Shown: positions 1-11,137 of the stretch, piece by piece
How positions within the stretch are numbered: the first letter of the stretch is position 1
How the letters are laid out: the number at the start of each line of letters is the position of its first letter
From: Paenibacillus humicola
GTDB lineage: Bacteria; Bacillota; Bacilli; Paenibacillales; Paenibacillaceae
Assembly: GCF_028826105.1 (NCBI RefSeq)
Contig: NZ_JAQGPL010000001.1
Coordinates: 1,762,501-1,826,500, forward strand
DNA length: 64,000 nt
Reading direction: 5' to 3'
The notes under the pieces: model-generated
What the model was told of the DNA's origin: nothing
The model's input: only the letters and a program-made list of their open reading frames with translations
The model's database searches: none
Program-made: the position numbers and the translations under genes

Positions 1-323
1 TCGGATTTCTGACGAAGCTGCCCGGCATCGGCCGGAAAACGGCGCAGCGCATGATTTTGGACCTCAAGGACAAACTGACGGGCTTGTCGCCGGGAATCGA
101 TGCGGCGGCTGCCGGGCTTGCTTTACAGGCCGACACGGGGGATACGGACGCCGCGGCCGAGGGCGGAGCCGCCTGGCGGGAGGCGCGGGAAGCGCTGACG
201 GCGCTCGGGTATACCGCGGCCGAGCTGGACCGCGCCTGGCACGGCATGAAAGAGGCGCTGACGCCGGAAGAACCGGTCGACGTGCTGATGAAACGCGCGC
301 TGCAGCAGCTGTTTAAAGGCTGA
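1..323 (+). CDS. ruvA: Holliday junction branch migration protein RuvA, C-terminal part (5' truncated by window)
   Basis: The reading frame is open from base 3 with no start in the window. It first gives a helix-hairpin-helix segment ([19 protein letters not shown]) that binds DNA in RuvA domain II, then an acidic linker, then a C-terminal domain III segment ([17 protein letters not shown]) that in the family contacts RuvB. RuvA tetramers hold the four-way junction while RuvB pumps DNA. The gene ends 23 bases before ruvB, with the usual ruvAB operon order. An internal ATG at 51 lies inside the HhH motif and is not the start. Confidence 0.95.
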   Translation, partial: GFLTKLPGIGRKTAQRMILDLKDKLTGLSPGIDAAAAGLALQADTGDTDAAAEGGAAWREAREALTALGYTAAELDRAWHGMKEALTPEEPVDVLMKRALQQLFKG

Positions 324-346
324 ACGGGGAGGAGGGGCCGCGTATA

Positions 347-1384
347 ATGGAAGACCGGATCATATCCGCCAACCTGATGATGGAGGATCAGGCGGTGGAG
401 CTGAGCCTGCGTCCCCGGTATTTGGCCGAATATATCGGCCAGGCGCAGGTGAAAGAGAACCTGAAGGTGTTTATCGAGGCGGCCAAGCTCCGCAAGGAAG
501 CGCTCGATCACGTGCTGCTGTACGGTCCGCCGGGCCTCGGCAAAACGACGCTGTCCAACATTATCGCCAACGAGCTCGGCGTCAACCTGAGAACGACAAG
601 CGGCCCGGCCATCGAGCGTCCGGGCGATCTCGCCGCGCTGCTGACGAATTTGCAGGAGGGCGACGTGCTGTTCATCGACGAGATCCACCGGCTGCACCGG
701 ACGGTCGAGGAAGTGCTGTACCCGGCGATGGAGGACTACGCGCTCGATATTATGATTGGCAAAGGACCGAGCGCGCGCTCGGTGCGTCTCGAGCTGCCGC
801 CGTTCACGCTTGTCGGCGCCACGACGCGGGCGGGCCTCCTGTCCGCGCCGCTGCGCGACCGGTTCGGTGTCGTCAGCCGGCTGGAATTTTACACGATCGA
901 CGAGCTGGCTTATATCGTGACGCGCGCGGCGGAAATTCTCGGCGTCAGCGTCGTGGGCGAAGCCGCGCGGGAAATCGCCATGCGCTCCCGCGGAACGCCG
1001 CGCATTGCCAACCGTCTCCTGAAGCGCGTTCGCGATTTCGCGCAGGTGCGCGGCGACGGCATCGTCACGCCGGAGCTCGCCGGCTCGGCGCTGGGTCTTA
1101 TTCAGGTCGACCCGCTCGGGCTCGACCAGATCGACCATAAAATGCTGCGGGCGATGGTGACGAATTACCGCGGCGGCCCGGTCGGTCTCGATACGATCGC
1201 CGCGACGATCGGCGAAGAGCCGCAGACGATCGAGGACGTCTACGAGCCGTATTTGATGCAGATCGGCTTCCTGCAGCGGACGCCGCGCGGCCGTGTCGTC
1301 GCGAAGCAGGCGTATCTGCATTTGGGGCTGCCACTACCCGATGAGATGCAGCGGGACGGAACGGGCCAGGGAAGCGGCGAATAG
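347..1384 (+). CDS. ruvB: Holliday junction branch migration ATPase RuvB
   Basis: 345 residues, the usual family length. This AAA+ motor drives branch migration with RuvA. Visible: Walker A GPPGLGKT at residues 60-67, Walker B DEIH at 111-114, sensor 1 GATTRAG near 157-163, an arginine-finger segment LRDRFG near 169-174, and a C-terminal winged-helix DNA-binding region. A GGAGG stretch lies upstream of ATG 347. It follows ruvA by 23 bases and is followed closely by the DCC-family gene, so all are probably cotranscribed. Confidence 0.98.
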   Translation: MEDRIISANLMMEDQAVELSLRPRYLAEYIGQAQVKENLKVFIEAAKLRKEALDHVLLYGPPGLGKTTLSNIIANELGVNLRTTSGPAIERPGDLAALLTNLQEGDVLFIDEIHRLHRTVEEVLYPAMEDYALDIMIGKGPSARSVRLELPPFTLVGATTRAGLLSAPLRDRFGVVSRLEFYTIDELAYIVTRAAEILGVSVVGEAAREIAMRSRGTPRIANRLLKRVRDFAQVRGDGIVTPELAGSALGLIQVDPLGLDQIDHKMLRAMVTNYRGGPVGLDTIAATIGEEPQTIEDVYEPYLMQIGFLQRTPRGRVVAKQAYLHLGLPLPDEMQRDGTGQGSGE

Positions 1385-1430
1385 CGCCGCCGAGGTCCGG
1401 CCGCCGCAGCCTGAAAGGAGGCGAATCCGC

Positions 1431-1880
1431 GTGGGAACGACCGGCGATCGCGAAACGCTGCATATTTTTTACGATGGCAGCTGCCGGCTCTGCCTGGCAA
1501 GCGTCAAACGGCTGAAGGAGCTGCGCTCTTCTGCGGAGCTCCTGTTTATTCCGCTGCAGTCACTTGACGGGGACGCCGCGCGGCTCTACCCAGCGGTTGC
1601 GGCGCTGCCGAAGGAAACGCTGGCGGCGAAAATGCACGTCGCCGACGGCGAAGGGCGGCTGTATGCCGGGGCGGACGGGATTGTCCGCATTTTGCGCACC
1701 GTTCCGGGCTTCCGGCTGCTGGCGCCGCTTTACCGGCTGCCGGGCATGAAGCGGGCGATGGACGCCTTATACCGGTACATCGCAAACCGCAGATACGAAT
1801 GGTTCGGGGAAGCGGACGAGAGCTGCGAGAGCGGGGCCTGCGCCCTGCCGGTGCGGAACGAACCGAAAGAAGGAGGATAA
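1431..1880 (+). CDS. DCC-family (DUF393) thiol-disulfide oxidoreductase-like protein
   Basis: 149 residues from GTG 1431, chosen because AAAGGAGG lies just upstream; a longer open frame back to 1293 overlaps ruvB and has no ribosome site. The N-terminus has the DCC signature DGSCRLC at residues 15-21, a CxxC motif in a thioredoxin-like setting, followed by a hydrophobic/arginine-rich C-terminal half. A second cysteine pair (SCESGAC) lies near the C-terminus. The family (PF04134) is predicted to act on thiols; no substrate is known. It sits 7 bases before the spoIID-like gene, so cotranscription is likely. Insertion between ruvB and queA differs from B. subtilis. Confidence 0.85.
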   Translation: MGTTGDRETLHIFYDGSCRLCLASVKRLKELRSSAELLFIPLQSLDGDAARLYPAVAALPKETLAAKMHVADGEGRLYAGADGIVRILRTVPGFRLLAPLYRLPGMKRAMDALYRYIANRRYEWFGEADESCESGACALPVRNEPKEGG

Positions 1881-1887
1881 CCGGCGC

Positions 1888-3993
1888 ATGAGAAAAATGT
1901 TAGCCGCGCTTTTGGCCGCTTTGCTGCTCGTCTCCGCGGGCACCGGGCAGCCGTCTTACGGGGCGGTGCCGAGTCTTGATACGATAAGGGTCGCCATTTT
2001 CATCAACGTGCCGGGCAAATATCAGCTGAATACGGCCGCGACCACGCTTGGCTCCGCCGGCGCGCTGCAGGTCGGGCTGCGATTGCCCTCCGGCGTGCAA
2101 TCGTTATTTCAATCGGCCGCCGGCAGCGTCCTGCGCTTCACGCTTGACGATTATAAGCCGAAGCTGGCCGAGACGCCGGATTTCCAGGCGGCGCAGGCGG
2201 TCGCCAAACGGGTGGCGCAGCTCGGCGGTTCGCCGCTGCTGACGTCGGCCGACAAGGGCGGCGCACGGCTTTACCAGGTGCTCGAGGGCTCCTATCCGAC
2301 GGCGTCGGCGGCAAAGTCGGCGGGCGACAAATACGGCGGCGATCCCTCCGTCGCGAAGCTGGCCGGAGCGGCGAAGCCCGTCGTCACCGGGCCGCTTCAT
2401 CTGGAAGCGGGCGCCTACGAGACGGCGGACGAAGCGCGGCAGGCGGCTCAAAGCATCGCGTCGGCCGCCGGCGTTGATGCGTTTCCGGCCGTCAAAGCGT
2501 CGGCCGGCGGCGGCGAAGCCTTTACCGTCCTCGTCGGGGACGAGCCGGATGCCGATTCGCTGAAAGCGGTCAAAACCGCGGCGGCGAATGCCGTTCCGGG
2601 AACCGCTCTCAAGCCCACGGATGCGTCAAGCGTCTATCTGCCTCTCCGCGACGATCATACCGTTACCGCTTCTGCGGATGCGGCGACGCCGCTGTATGAA
2701 ATTCCCTCTTCCGGAGCGAAAGTATGGGTGTCGACAGAAGACGCGGGCGGCATTAAATTGTCGGAACGGTACGGCCGGAGCTACCGGGGGCAGTTTGAGC
2801 TGAGCGGATTTAACAGCAAGCTGGCCGTCATTAACGAGCTGCCCTTCGAGCAGTATTTGTATTCGGTCGTCGGCGCGGAAATGCCGGCTTCCTGGCCGGC
2901 CGAGGCGCTTAAAGCGCAGGCGGTTGCGGCCCGTTCGTACGCCTTGTTTCAGGGCTTCGGCTTCCAGGTGGCGCAGGTGGTCGATACGACGATTAGTCAG
3001 GCGTATAACGGCATCGGTTCGGAGCAGCCGGCGACGACCGCGGCCGTCGATGCAACGAAGGGCGAGGTCGCGGTTGCGGACGGCAAGCCGATTGAGGCTG
3101 TCTTCACCGCCAGCGCCGGCGGCGCAACGGCCGACGCTTCGGAAGTTTGGGGAAGCGACGTTTCCTACCTGAAGAGCGTGCCCAGTCCCGACGAAACGTC
3201 CGAGACCGGGCTGCACCGCTGGTACCGCGTCGTGCTCGATTCGGGAAAGAACGGCTACGTCCGCGACGACCTGCTTGAGGATACGGGCAAGAAAAACGAT
3301 GCCGGGCTTGAACTCATGCGCTCGACGGGCGACGGGGTGAAGGTACGTCCGGTTCCGCTCGTACAGGACAGCGTGCCGGTCGTGGATACGATAGACAAAG
3401 GAACGGTCGTCACGGTACTGGAAGAGACCTCCGAATCGAACAAAATGAACTGGATCCGCGGTCCCTATTCGTCCGATGATTTGACCAAAATGCTGAAAGG
3501 CAAATTAGCCGCCAAAGCCGCGGGACCGATCCGCTCGCTGGAGGTCGGCAAAACCGGCCCTTCGGGCCGGCCGCTGGAGCTTCTGGCGAACGGCAGCCCG
3601 CTGGACGTCAAATATCCCGAGCAGTTTCGTTCGCTGCTCGGCGGTTTGCCAAGCACGTTGTTTACGGTGGACGAAACCGCGAGGATGACGATCGAAGGCG
3701 CCGGCGGCGGCAATACGCGGGAGCGGCCAGGAGACGGCGGACCGCTTGCCGTCATCGGCGCGAACGGGCAGGCGAGCGAGCTGTCGGACGGCAGCGTCTA
3801 TATCCTGAACGGCTCTGGCGCCGTCCGCGCGGCGACGGCGTCGCCGTCGTTCCGCATTATCGGGCACGGCGACGGGCACGGCGTCGGCATGTCCCAGTAC
3901 GGCGCGTTAGGACTGGCGGATTCGGGGTATGACTATCAATATATTTTGAAATACTACTATAAAGGCGCTAGTATAGTTAAGGACGAGGACTGA
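1888..3993 (+). CDS. Secreted SpoIID/LytB-domain protein with SPOR-like repeats and an SH3-like insertion
   Basis: 701 residues, about twice B. subtilis SpoIID. A signal peptide spans residues 1-25. Residues about 95-240 hold two SPOR-like repeats (peptidoglycan binding). The SpoIID domain begins near 290 with [20 protein letters not shown]; Glu331 matches the catalytic Glu of SpoIID-type lytic transglycosylases. The domain closes with [15 protein letters not shown] near 658-672. Between these blocks, about 445-530 looks like an inserted SH3b segment ([16 protein letters not shown]). In sporulation SpoIID trims peptidoglycan from denuded glycan during engulfment; whether this copy does that or acts in vegetative wall turnover is not shown. 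It lies 8 bases upstream of queA. Confidence 0.9.
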   Translation: MRKMLAALLAALLLVSAGTGQPSYGAVPSLDTIRVAIFINVPGKYQLNTAATTLGSAGALQVGLRLPSGVQSLFQSAAGSVLRFTLDDYKPKLAETPDFQAAQAVAKRVAQLGGSPLLTSADKGGARLYQVLEGSYPTASAAKSAGDKYGGDPSVAKLAGAAKPVVTGPLHLEAGAYETADEARQAAQSIASAAGVDAFPAVKASAGGGEAFTVLVGDEPDADSLKAVKTAAANAVPGTALKPTDASSVYLPLRDDHTVTASADAATPLYEIPSSGAKVWVSTEDAGGIKLSERYGRSYRGQFELSGFNSKLAVINELPFEQYLYSVVGAEMPASWPAEALKAQAVAARSYALFQGFGFQVAQVVDTTISQAYNGIGSEQPATTAAVDATKGEVAVADGKPIEAVFTASAGGATADASEVWGSDVSYLKSVPSPDETSETGLHRWYRVVLDSGKNGYVRDDLLEDTGKKNDAGLELMRSTGDGVKVRPVPLVQDSVPVVDTIDKGTVVTVLEETSESNKMNWIRGPYSSDDLTKMLKGKLAAKAAGPIRSLEVGKTGPSGRPLELLANGSPLDVKYPEQFRSLLGGLPSTLFTVDETARMTIEGAGGGNTRERPGDGGPLAVIGANGQASELSDGSVYILNGSGAVRAATASPSFRIIGHGDGHGVGMSQYGALGLADSGYDYQYILKYYYKGASIVKDED

Positions 3994-4001
3994 ACCGACG
4001 A

Positions 4002-5048
4002 ATGAATGTGGACGATTTTGATTTTGAACTGCCCGAGTCGTTGATTGCGCAGACACCGCTTTCCGAACGGACGTCTTCCCGGCTTCTGTCGCTGAACAAA
4101 GCTACCGGAGAGACCCGGCATCACCGGTTTACCGAGCTCGAGGAGCTTCTGCGGGCGGGCGATACGCTGGTGCTGAACGATACCCGCGTCATCCCCGCGC
4201 GGCTGATCGGCGTCAAGCCGGATACCGGCGCCCGGATCGAGCTGCTGCTGCTCCGGCAGCTGAGCGGCGACCGCTGGGAGACGCTTGCAAAGCCGGCGAA
4301 GCGGCTGCGTCCCGGCACCGAGCTTCTATTCGGCGACGACGGCGGCGGAGCGCCGCTGCTGCGCGCAAAGGTGACGGCGGAAGGCGAGATGGGAGCGCGC
4401 GAGGTCGAGTTTTCCTACGACGGCATCTTCAACGAGCTGCTGGACAAGCTGGGTGAGATGCCGCTCCCGCCTTATATAAAAGAGCGGCTTCATGACCGCG
4501 AGCGATACCAGACCGTGTATGCGAAGAACGAAGGCTCGGCTGCCGCTCCGACGGCCGGGCTGCATTTTACGGAACCTTTTTTGCGCAGGCTCGTAGAAAA
4601 AGGTGTTCGGATCGCCTATATTACGCTGCATGTCGGTCTCGGCACCTTCCGCCCGATGTCGGCTGAGCGGGTGGAAGAGCACAAGATGCACGCGGAATAT
4701 TTCGAGCTCAGCCGTGAAACGGCCGCGCTGCTGAATGAAACGCGCAGCCGCGGCGGACGGATCGTCGCCGTCGGGACCACCTCGGCCAGAACGCTGGAAA
4801 CGGCAGCTTCCCGCATGGCGGACGGACAGGTGGAGGCCTGCAGCGGTTGGACCGATATCTTTATTTATCCGGGCTATACGTTCAGGCTGGTCGACGCGCT
4901 GCTGACGAACTTTCATCTGCCGAAGTCGACGCTTGTGATGCTGGTCAGCGCGCTGGCGGGCCGGGAGGCGGTGCTGAACGCTTACCGCGAAGCCGTCGAG
5001 CGCCAATACCGGTTTTTCAGCTTTGGAGACGCGATGTTCATCTATTAA
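4002..5048 (+). CDS. queA: S-adenosylmethionine:tRNA ribosyltransferase-isomerase QueA
   Basis: 348 residues, full family length. QueA transfers the ribosyl part of SAM to preQ1 in tRNA to make epoxyqueuosine at wobble position 34. Recognisable blocks are [14 protein letters not shown] at the start, [11 protein letters not shown] near 58, APTAGLHFT near 185, [10 protein letters not shown] near 210 and the C-terminal [21 protein letters not shown] 4002 follows the preceding gene by 8 bases. tgt follows 18 bases after the stop, giving the standard queA-tgt pair. Confidence 0.98.
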   Translation: MNVDDFDFELPESLIAQTPLSERTSSRLLSLNKATGETRHHRFTELEELLRAGDTLVLNDTRVIPARLIGVKPDTGARIELLLLRQLSGDRWETLAKPAKRLRPGTELLFGDDGGGAPLLRAKVTAEGEMGAREVEFSYDGIFNELLDKLGEMPLPPYIKERLHDRERYQTVYAKNEGSAAAPTAGLHFTEPFLRRLVEKGVRIAYITLHVGLGTFRPMSAERVEEHKMHAEYFELSRETAALLNETRSRGGRIVAVGTTSARTLETAASRMADGQVEACSGWTDIFIYPGYTFRLVDALLTNFHLPKSTLVMLVSALAGREAVLNAYREAVERQYRFFSFGDAMFIY

Positions 5049-6200
<1,152 letters not shown>

Positions 6201-6216
6201 TGAAAGGGGTTATGGA

Positions 6217-6561
6217 ATGGGCGGCGGTTTAGGTACGATCCTTCCTTTTGTATTGATGTTTGCGGTATTTTATTTCCTGCTGATTCGTCCGCAGCAGCGC
6301 AAACAGAAGCAGCGCAACTCCATGCTGGGTCAGCTGAAGAAAGGCGACAAGGTCGTCACAATCGGAGGCATGCACGGCACGATTATGGAAATTACGGACG
6401 ATACGGTCGTTCTTCGCGTCAACGATGCAACGAAGATCACGTTCGACCGCAGCTCGATCAATAACGTAACGGCACAGGCAGCCGTCTCGAGCGCCATGAA
6501 GGCGGAGGACAAGAAGGAAGAGAAAAAAGAGAACGAACAGTCGGGCGAAGTGAAAGCTTAA
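6217..6561 (+). CDS. yajC: Preprotein translocase subunit YajC
   Basis: 114 residues: one N-terminal membrane segment (about residues 6-22, ending in FLLIRPQQRKQKQR), a small beta-rich cytosolic domain (KKGDKVVTIGGMHGTI), and a charged Lys/Glu tail. YajC associates with SecD-SecF at the SecYEG channel. AAAGGGG precedes ATG 6217, 16 bases after tgt. It is the last gene before a strong hairpin, so it ends the ruvA-to-yajC run. secD and secF lie about 5 kb downstream. Confidence 0.95.
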   Translation: MGGGLGTILPFVLMFAVFYFLLIRPQQRKQKQRNSMLGQLKKGDKVVTIGGMHGTIMEITDDTVVLRVNDATKITFDRSSINNVTAQAAVSSAMKAEDKKEEKKENEQSGEVKA

Positions 6562-6617
6562 TCCGCCGTTCGGCGATCGCGGCGATGGACGCGAGCGGTT
6601 CAGAGCTCCGTACGTAC

Positions 6618-6669
6618 ATAAAAGCCGGGCCCGGAAGAATTTCGATTCTTCCAGGGGCCCGGCTTTTAT
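6618..6669. terminator. Bidirectional intrinsic terminator between yajC and the PAP2 gene
   Basis: A perfect 15-bp outer stem (6618-6632 with 6655-6669, ATAAAAGCCGGGCCC and its complement) encloses a second short stem GGAAGAAT/ATTCTTCC. A/T-rich ends on both sides let it serve the convergent genes. Confidence 0.88.
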
Positions 6670-6718
6670 CGCTTTAGAAGCCAGCATTTCTCCAACCATT
6701 GGGAGACTAAAGCAGCAT

Positions 6719-7579
6719 TTATTGAATATCTTCCTGCGCGTAATTGATCCCGGCTTTAAGCGCTTGGCTGCGGCGGGCGGATAGCTTAACGCTCAAGCGG
6801 CTCAAGCGAATTCCCGCCTCGGCCGCCGCCAGAGCAAGCAGCAGGCCGCCGCCCAAATCCGTCAGCCAGTGAATGCCGAGATACAGCGTCGCAAACATAA
6901 TCAGCACCGCGCATGTCCCGCTGAACCACGCCCACCGCTTGTTCCCGGAGCGAATCGCGAGCAGGGCGATCGTCACCGAAATCGACGTATGCAGGCTCGG
7001 AAAACAGTTGTTGATGCCGGACAGCGCCCGGTATTGGGTTTCAAAGTTCGGAAAAACGTCCGGGATGAGAAACCGGACCGTCGGATCGTGAAACCAGACC
7101 TCGTTGACCGGGAAAAACAAATAGAACGGAATCGAAGCCAAATAGTTGATCATGATCGCGTAACAGGTCGCGTAAAACATCGGCCTTCGGTTTTGTTCAT
7201 AGGTGTAAATGCCGACCGATGCGACCAAGAGCCCCTGCAGCATCACGACATAGATGAAAGAGAGCACGGCCGTAAGCACCGGGTTTTCAAGCGCCTGCTG
7301 CAGATGAAACGTAAAATGTCCTTCATAGGTTTGAAAGAAGCCGGCGAAATCATGCGTGCTTCCGCCCATCTTGTTTTCGATTTTCAGCTCGAACTTATTG
7401 AGGAACAGCATAAAAATGAGCGCCACAAAATGGATTAAAAATTTCGGTTTCCACATCAGCTCACGGAGAAATAAGCCTCCGATCAGGAACGGGTTCGCTT
7501 TGGTCGCGTACCACATCATCAAAATGACGGCGCCAATCGTATATAAGGTTACAGTTCTCATGCTGTCGAATAAAATCAT
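6719..7579 (-). CDS. PAP2-superfamily membrane phosphatase/phosphotransferase-like protein
   Basis: 286 residues with about six membrane segments. Two PAP2 signatures are seen: NNCFPSLHTSIS (the SxxxH-type motif with the first catalytic His) and YLGIHWLTDLGGG (HxxxD-type with the nucleophile His). This layout resembles the PAP2 branch related to inositol-phosphoceramide synthases and undecaprenyl-phosphate-type phosphatases; the lipid substrate cannot be told. ATG 7579 is preceded on its strand by GGGGGAAC. It stands alone on the minus strand between yajC and the YrzE-like gene; B. subtilis has no equivalent here. Confidence 0.88.
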   Translation of the reverse strand: MILFDSMRTVTLYTIGAVILMMWYATKANPFLIGGLFLRELMWKPKFLIHFVALIFMLFLNKFELKIENKMGGSTHDFAGFFQTYEGHFTFHLQQALENPVLTAVLSFIYVVMLQGLLVASVGIYTYEQNRRPMFYATCYAIMINYLASIPFYLFFPVNEVWFHDPTVRFLIPDVFPNFETQYRALSGINNCFPSLHTSISVTIALLAIRSGNKRWAWFSGTCAVLIMFATLYLGIHWLTDLGGGLLLALAAAEAGIRLSRLSVKLSARRSQALKAGINYAQEDIQ

Positions 7580-7711
7580 CGCTTCTTGTTCCCCCTAACC
7601 GCCCCGGGCTGCTGGCGCTCCAGTCCATAAAGAAGGCTCGATCTAGTATAGCACATATCGGTGCGGAGTTCACAAGAAACGGCCGGCGCCGGCCTCCATT
7701 CGAATGATGCT

Positions 7712-8095
7712 TCAGCTCCTCCTGGCGTTGACGCCGAACATGCCGCCCAATGCGCCGGCAGCCGCCGCCACCGCCAGCATCGTCAGCGTACGGACACCGA
7801 TGCCCGCATTCGCGGCAAGGAACCCGGTAAGCAGTATGAGAATGCCGTAAGCCAGGCCGAGTATGCCCCCGTAATACCAGCCGCGTTGTCCGGATCGTTT
7901 GCCGGATACGAAGCCCCCCGCCAGCGCGGCGGCGCCGTGCACAATCAGGCTGTAGAGCGGCAGCGAAGCTTCGTCCATGCTGCCGAAGCGGAGCAGCAGC
8001 GAGAGCACGGCCGCTCCGATCGCCAGCCAGACGGCGGCGCACAGGATGCCGGACAGCATCGGAGAAGTCGCCTGCACCTTCGTCACATTTTTCAT
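7712..8095 (-). CDS. yrzE: TIGR04086-family small membrane protein (YrzE-like)
   Basis: 127 residues with four hydrophobic segments separated by short loops, including an AAALAGGFVSGKRSGQRGW junction and a Gly/Ala-rich last helix ending GGMFGVNARR. This matches the TIGR04086 / YrzE family, which sits next to yajC and DUF421 (yrbG) in B. subtilis. The function is unknown. ATG 8095 has a GGAGGGGG site on its strand. It is divergent from the DUF421 gene. Confidence 0.8.
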   Translation of the reverse strand: MKNVTKVQATSPMLSGILCAAVWLAIGAAVLSLLLRFGSMDEASLPLYSLIVHGAAALAGGFVSGKRSGQRGWYYGGILGLAYGILILLTGFLAANAGIGVRTLTMLAVAAAAGALGGMFGVNARRS

Positions 8096-8367
8096 CGCGC
8101 GTTATCCCCCTCCATTTGAAAGTGATTATCGTTAATAGAGCATATGGCGGGGCCAGAAAAAATAGTACAAGTCCGTTCCCGTGCCTGTTCATCGAAAGAA
8201 TCGCCTTCGGAACATCCGCTGCCATAAATTCGAATAACACCCTCCGTATGACGGTCCTTCCCTCAGGTGACAATAGCTTTACGGCCGGCGGGCTCTTCAG
8301 AGCGTCCATTCGGAGCGGGGCCCGGCCGGGAACTAATCGGGAACAAATAAGGAGGGCGGTTTGATTA

Positions 8368-9117
8368 ATGGAGATTTGGAGTATCCTGATCCGGACCGTT
8401 TTAACTTATTTTGTCGTTTTTCTCATCCTAAGGTTCATGGGCAAACGGGAAATCGGCAAGCTCTCCGTCTTCGACCTCGTCATTTCCGTCATGATCGCCG
8501 AAATTGCGGTCATCGTCATTGAAGATACGGATCGTCCGTTAACCGATGGCATCGTCCCGATGTGCGCGCTCATGCTGATTCAGATCGGCATCGCTTTTAT
8601 TGCGCTCAAAAGCCGCACGGTTCGGCTCTGGTTCGACGGCAAGCCGACGGTCCTGATCGAGAACGGGCATTTGAACCGGGAAGCGATGCGCAAGCAGCGC
8701 TATAATTTGGACGATTTGCTTCACCAGCTACGGGCCAATAAGATCGGAACGGTTGAGGACGTCGAATTTGCGGTGCTGGAGACAAGCGGCAAGCTGTCGA
8801 TTTTGGAAAAGGACAAGGAGCGCCGAACGGGCTTTTTCGATGAATCGGCAGAACATCGCGGCAGGGGAGAAAAAGAAGATCCGCACAAGCTGCCGCCCCC
8901 TTTTCCGGAGCATTACCGGTTCGAGTCGCTGCCCATTCCGCTTATTATGGACGGCAAGCTTGTCGGCGACAATTTGAACCGGCTCGGGAAGGACCGGTTT
9001 TGGCTGAACAATCAGCTGAAGCAGCGGGGCGTGACCGATTTGAAGCAGGTGTACCTGTGCACGATCGACCATAAAGGCAAGCTTTATGTCGACAGCCGCA
9101 ATAAGCCGGGGTCTTAA
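8368..9117 (+). CDS. yrbG: DUF421 (YetF/YrbG-like) membrane protein
   Basis: 249 residues. Three N-terminal membrane helices (about 5-80) carry the conserved RFMGKREIGKLSVFDLVISV segment, followed by a soluble DUF421 domain with the hallmark NGHLNREAMRKQRYNLDDLL. In B. subtilis, YetF and YrbG proteins of this type belong to the spore-associated membrane protein set; biochemical activity is not settled. ATG 8368 lies behind AAGGAGGGCGG. It faces spoVB tail to tail, and a hairpin separates the two. Confidence 0.88.
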   Translation: MEIWSILIRTVLTYFVVFLILRFMGKREIGKLSVFDLVISVMIAEIAVIVIEDTDRPLTDGIVPMCALMLIQIGIAFIALKSRTVRLWFDGKPTVLIENGHLNREAMRKQRYNLDDLLHQLRANKIGTVEDVEFAVLETSGKLSILEKDKERRTGFFDESAEHRGRGEKEDPHKLPPPFPEHYRFESLPIPLIMDGKLVGDNLNRLGKDRFWLNNQLKQRGVTDLKQVYLCTIDHKGKLYVDSRNKPGS

Positions 9118-9158
9118 CGCCGCCGATCGAAAGGCGGCGCCCCGGCGTTTGTTTTTTC
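9118..9158 (+). terminator. Intrinsic terminator after the DUF421 gene
   Basis: A 7-bp GC stem (CGCCGCC 9118-9124 with GGCGGCG 9132-9138) is followed by a CCCCGGCG stretch and then TTTGTTTTTTC. It starts at the stop codon of the DUF421 gene and ends at the spoVB stop. Confidence 0.7.
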
Positions 9159-9159
9159 T

Positions 9160-10794
9160 TCATCGGAACCAACGGCCGATCAGGGGGAGGCGGGAAGCGT
9201 CGTAGCGGTCGATAATGCCGGTCGCCATAATGACGACCAGGTAAACGATAAAGCCGGCCGTACAGGCCATCGTCATATTCAGCCATAAGGCGGGAAGCGC
9301 CCCGCGGTTCATGACCCATAAAGCTGCGGCCCCCATAATCGTCATGGCGGCCCCGACTTTAATAAAGTCGAACAGCTCCATGCGGAAGCCGATAAAACGG
9401 ACGACGCTGATAAAATGCAGCACGGTGACGAGGACGATATTGACGTTGATGGCGATCAGCGCGCCGTAAATGCCGAGCTCCGGCATCGAAGCGAGCTTCA
9501 TGATAAGCACTAGCTTGACCAATGCGCCGATGAAGGTGTTCATGAGCGCCGTGCCCGGCTTGTCCAGCGCCTGCAGGGCGGCCTGCAGCGGGGCCTGGAG
9601 GTAAATGAACAGGCCGACCGGCGCCATCCATTTCAGCATCGGCGCGATTTCGGCGTGATGGTAGAGCAGCCGGCAGATCGGCTCGGCGAACAGCGCCATG
9701 ACGACGATGAACGGCGCGCCGGTCACGAGCGCAAGGCGCATCGATTGATGCAGCCGCTTGTGAATGGTCGCGCGGTCGCCTTTGGCTGCGGCTTCGGACA
9801 GCGACGGGACGAGCGAAACGGCCAGCGAGTAGGTCAGGGCGGTCGGCAGCAGCAGAATCGGGATGATCATCCCCTGCAGCGCGCCGTATTGGGCCGTGGC
9901 GGCGCCGGTCGCGATGCCGGCAACGGCAAGCGCTCTCGCGGTCAGGATCGACTCCAGCAAATACGAAAGCGAGCCGATCATCCGGCTGAACGTGACCGGA
10001 ACGGACAAGCCGAGCAGACGCCGGAGCACCGGTCTGCGGGAGAGCGGCCGGGACCCCGAAATCCATTTGTTCGCTACCGGTTGCGCCACATCTACTGCAC
10101 CATTGGAAGCCTCATCCGTCTTCCCTGAGGCAGGGCCGGCGCTGCCGGCTTTACGTTCCTTCAGCCGGTCGTGCACATACTGCCAGTATAGGACGGCGAA
10201 GCCGGCGATTTCGCCGGCGACGACGCCGAGCATCGCGCCGGCTGCCGCCCATGCAAGCCCGAGCGGCAGCAGCATCCGGGCGAGCAGCAGCTGGAAGACG
10301 ATCCGGAACAGTGATTCGACCGTCGTTGACAGGGCGGTCGGCATCATATTTTGCTTCCCCTGAAAATAACCCCGGTATACGGAGGAAATGCCGATAATAA
10401 GCAGCAGGGGGCTCATACACAGGAACGTTTGGTAGACCCGCGGATCGGTCATCAGGTGCTTCGTAATCCATGGGGTCAAAATCATGAAGACCGCCGTAAT
10501 GACGACCGACAGGCTGACGGTGAGCAGCATGGCCGTGCGAAGGATCTGCTTCACCCGTCTGCGGTCGCCCTGCGATTCCGCCTCGGCGATCCATTTGGCG
10601 ACCGCCAGCGGAATGCCGCCGGTCACGAGCGTAAGCATGACGATCAGGAACGGCCAGCCGAGCTGGTACAGCCCGACGCCTTCCGCGCCGATAATCCGGG
10701 GCATCGCGATGCGGGGGACGAAACCGAGAATGCGGTTGACGATCCCGGCTGCCAGCAGGATGAGCGCGCCTTTCATAAAAGATTGCTTGGTCAC
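9160..10794 (-). CDS. spoVB: Stage V sporulation protein B (MOP/MurJ-type flippase)
   Basis: 544 residues with about 14 hydrophobic helices, typical of the polysaccharide-transport/MurJ-like branch of the MOP superfamily. N-terminal MTKQSFMKGALILLAAGIVN and the following NRILGFVPRIAMPRIIGAEG match SpoVB. The family moves lipid-linked precursors for spore cortex peptidoglycan. A hydrophilic, weakly conserved insert (about residues 212-250) lies between helices. In B. subtilis spoVB occupies the same neighbourhood (yrbG-spoVB-comN-secDF). Confidence 0.92.
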   Translation of the reverse strand: MTKQSFMKGALILLAAGIVNRILGFVPRIAMPRIIGAEGVGLYQLGWPFLIVMLTLVTGGIPLAVAKWIAEAESQGDRRRVKQILRTAMLLTVSLSVVITAVFMILTPWITKHLMTDPRVYQTFLCMSPLLLIIGISSVYRGYFQGKQNMMPTALSTTVESLFRIVFQLLLARMLLPLGLAWAAAGAMLGVVAGEIAGFAVLYWQYVHDRLKERKAGSAGPASGKTDEASNGAVDVAQPVANKWISGSRPLSRRPVLRRLLGLSVPVTFSRMIGSLSYLLESILTARALAVAGIATGAATAQYGALQGMIIPILLLPTALTYSLAVSLVPSLSEAAAKGDRATIHKRLHQSMRLALVTGAPFIVVMALFAEPICRLLYHHAEIAPMLKWMAPVGLFIYLQAPLQAALQALDKPGTALMNTFIGALVKLVLIMKLASMPELGIYGALIAINVNIVLVTVLHFISVVRFIGFRMELFDFIKVGAAMTIMGAAALWVMNRGALPALWLNMTMACTAGFIVYLVVIMATGIIDRYDASRLPLIGRWFR

Positions 10795-11137
10795 GTTCGC
10801 TCCCTCTCTTTGTTCTTTCTCGAAATTTTCATCATTCGGGATACCCGAAGCAGAACCGGAAACCGCTTTTAAGGCTGCCGGCGATCGGAAATGCTCTTAA
10901 ACCTGTCCTATGCTCAAGCATATGCGCGGCATGTCCGCTCCCATGCCGTAATTTTTATGGAGCGGGCATTATTCCGGAGCCGCCGGAAATGAAACGAAAC
11001 CAGGTCCGGAGGCACGCTTTGTTATTGTTGAACATTCCTCCTGCGATTTTTGGCGGCGGACGTGCAGGAATCGCGCAGGGGGGCGGCGAAATAGGTTTAA
11101 GGCTGGATGCCGATTTCGGCGGAGGAGGATAACGCAG
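10795..11137. other. Intergenic region between divergent spoVB and comN with competing hairpins
   Basis: No gene is seen. CGGCATG 10927-10933 pairs with CATGCCG 10942-10948 and is followed by TAATTTTTA, a terminator-like unit. Its loop (CCGCTCC) can instead pair with GGAGCGG at 10959-10965, so the two stems are mutually exclusive. Farther on, CCTCCTGCGATT (about 11037-11048) can pair with AATCGCGCAGGGGGG (about 11069-11083) just ahead of the comN ribosome site. No convincing sporulation-sigma promoter for spoVB was recognised. Confidence 0.45.

Noticed and set aside
8117..8135. Fur-box-like sequence between yrzE and DUF421 genes
   Set aside because: Only one half (ATTATCG) resembles the consensus; neither gene relates to iron.
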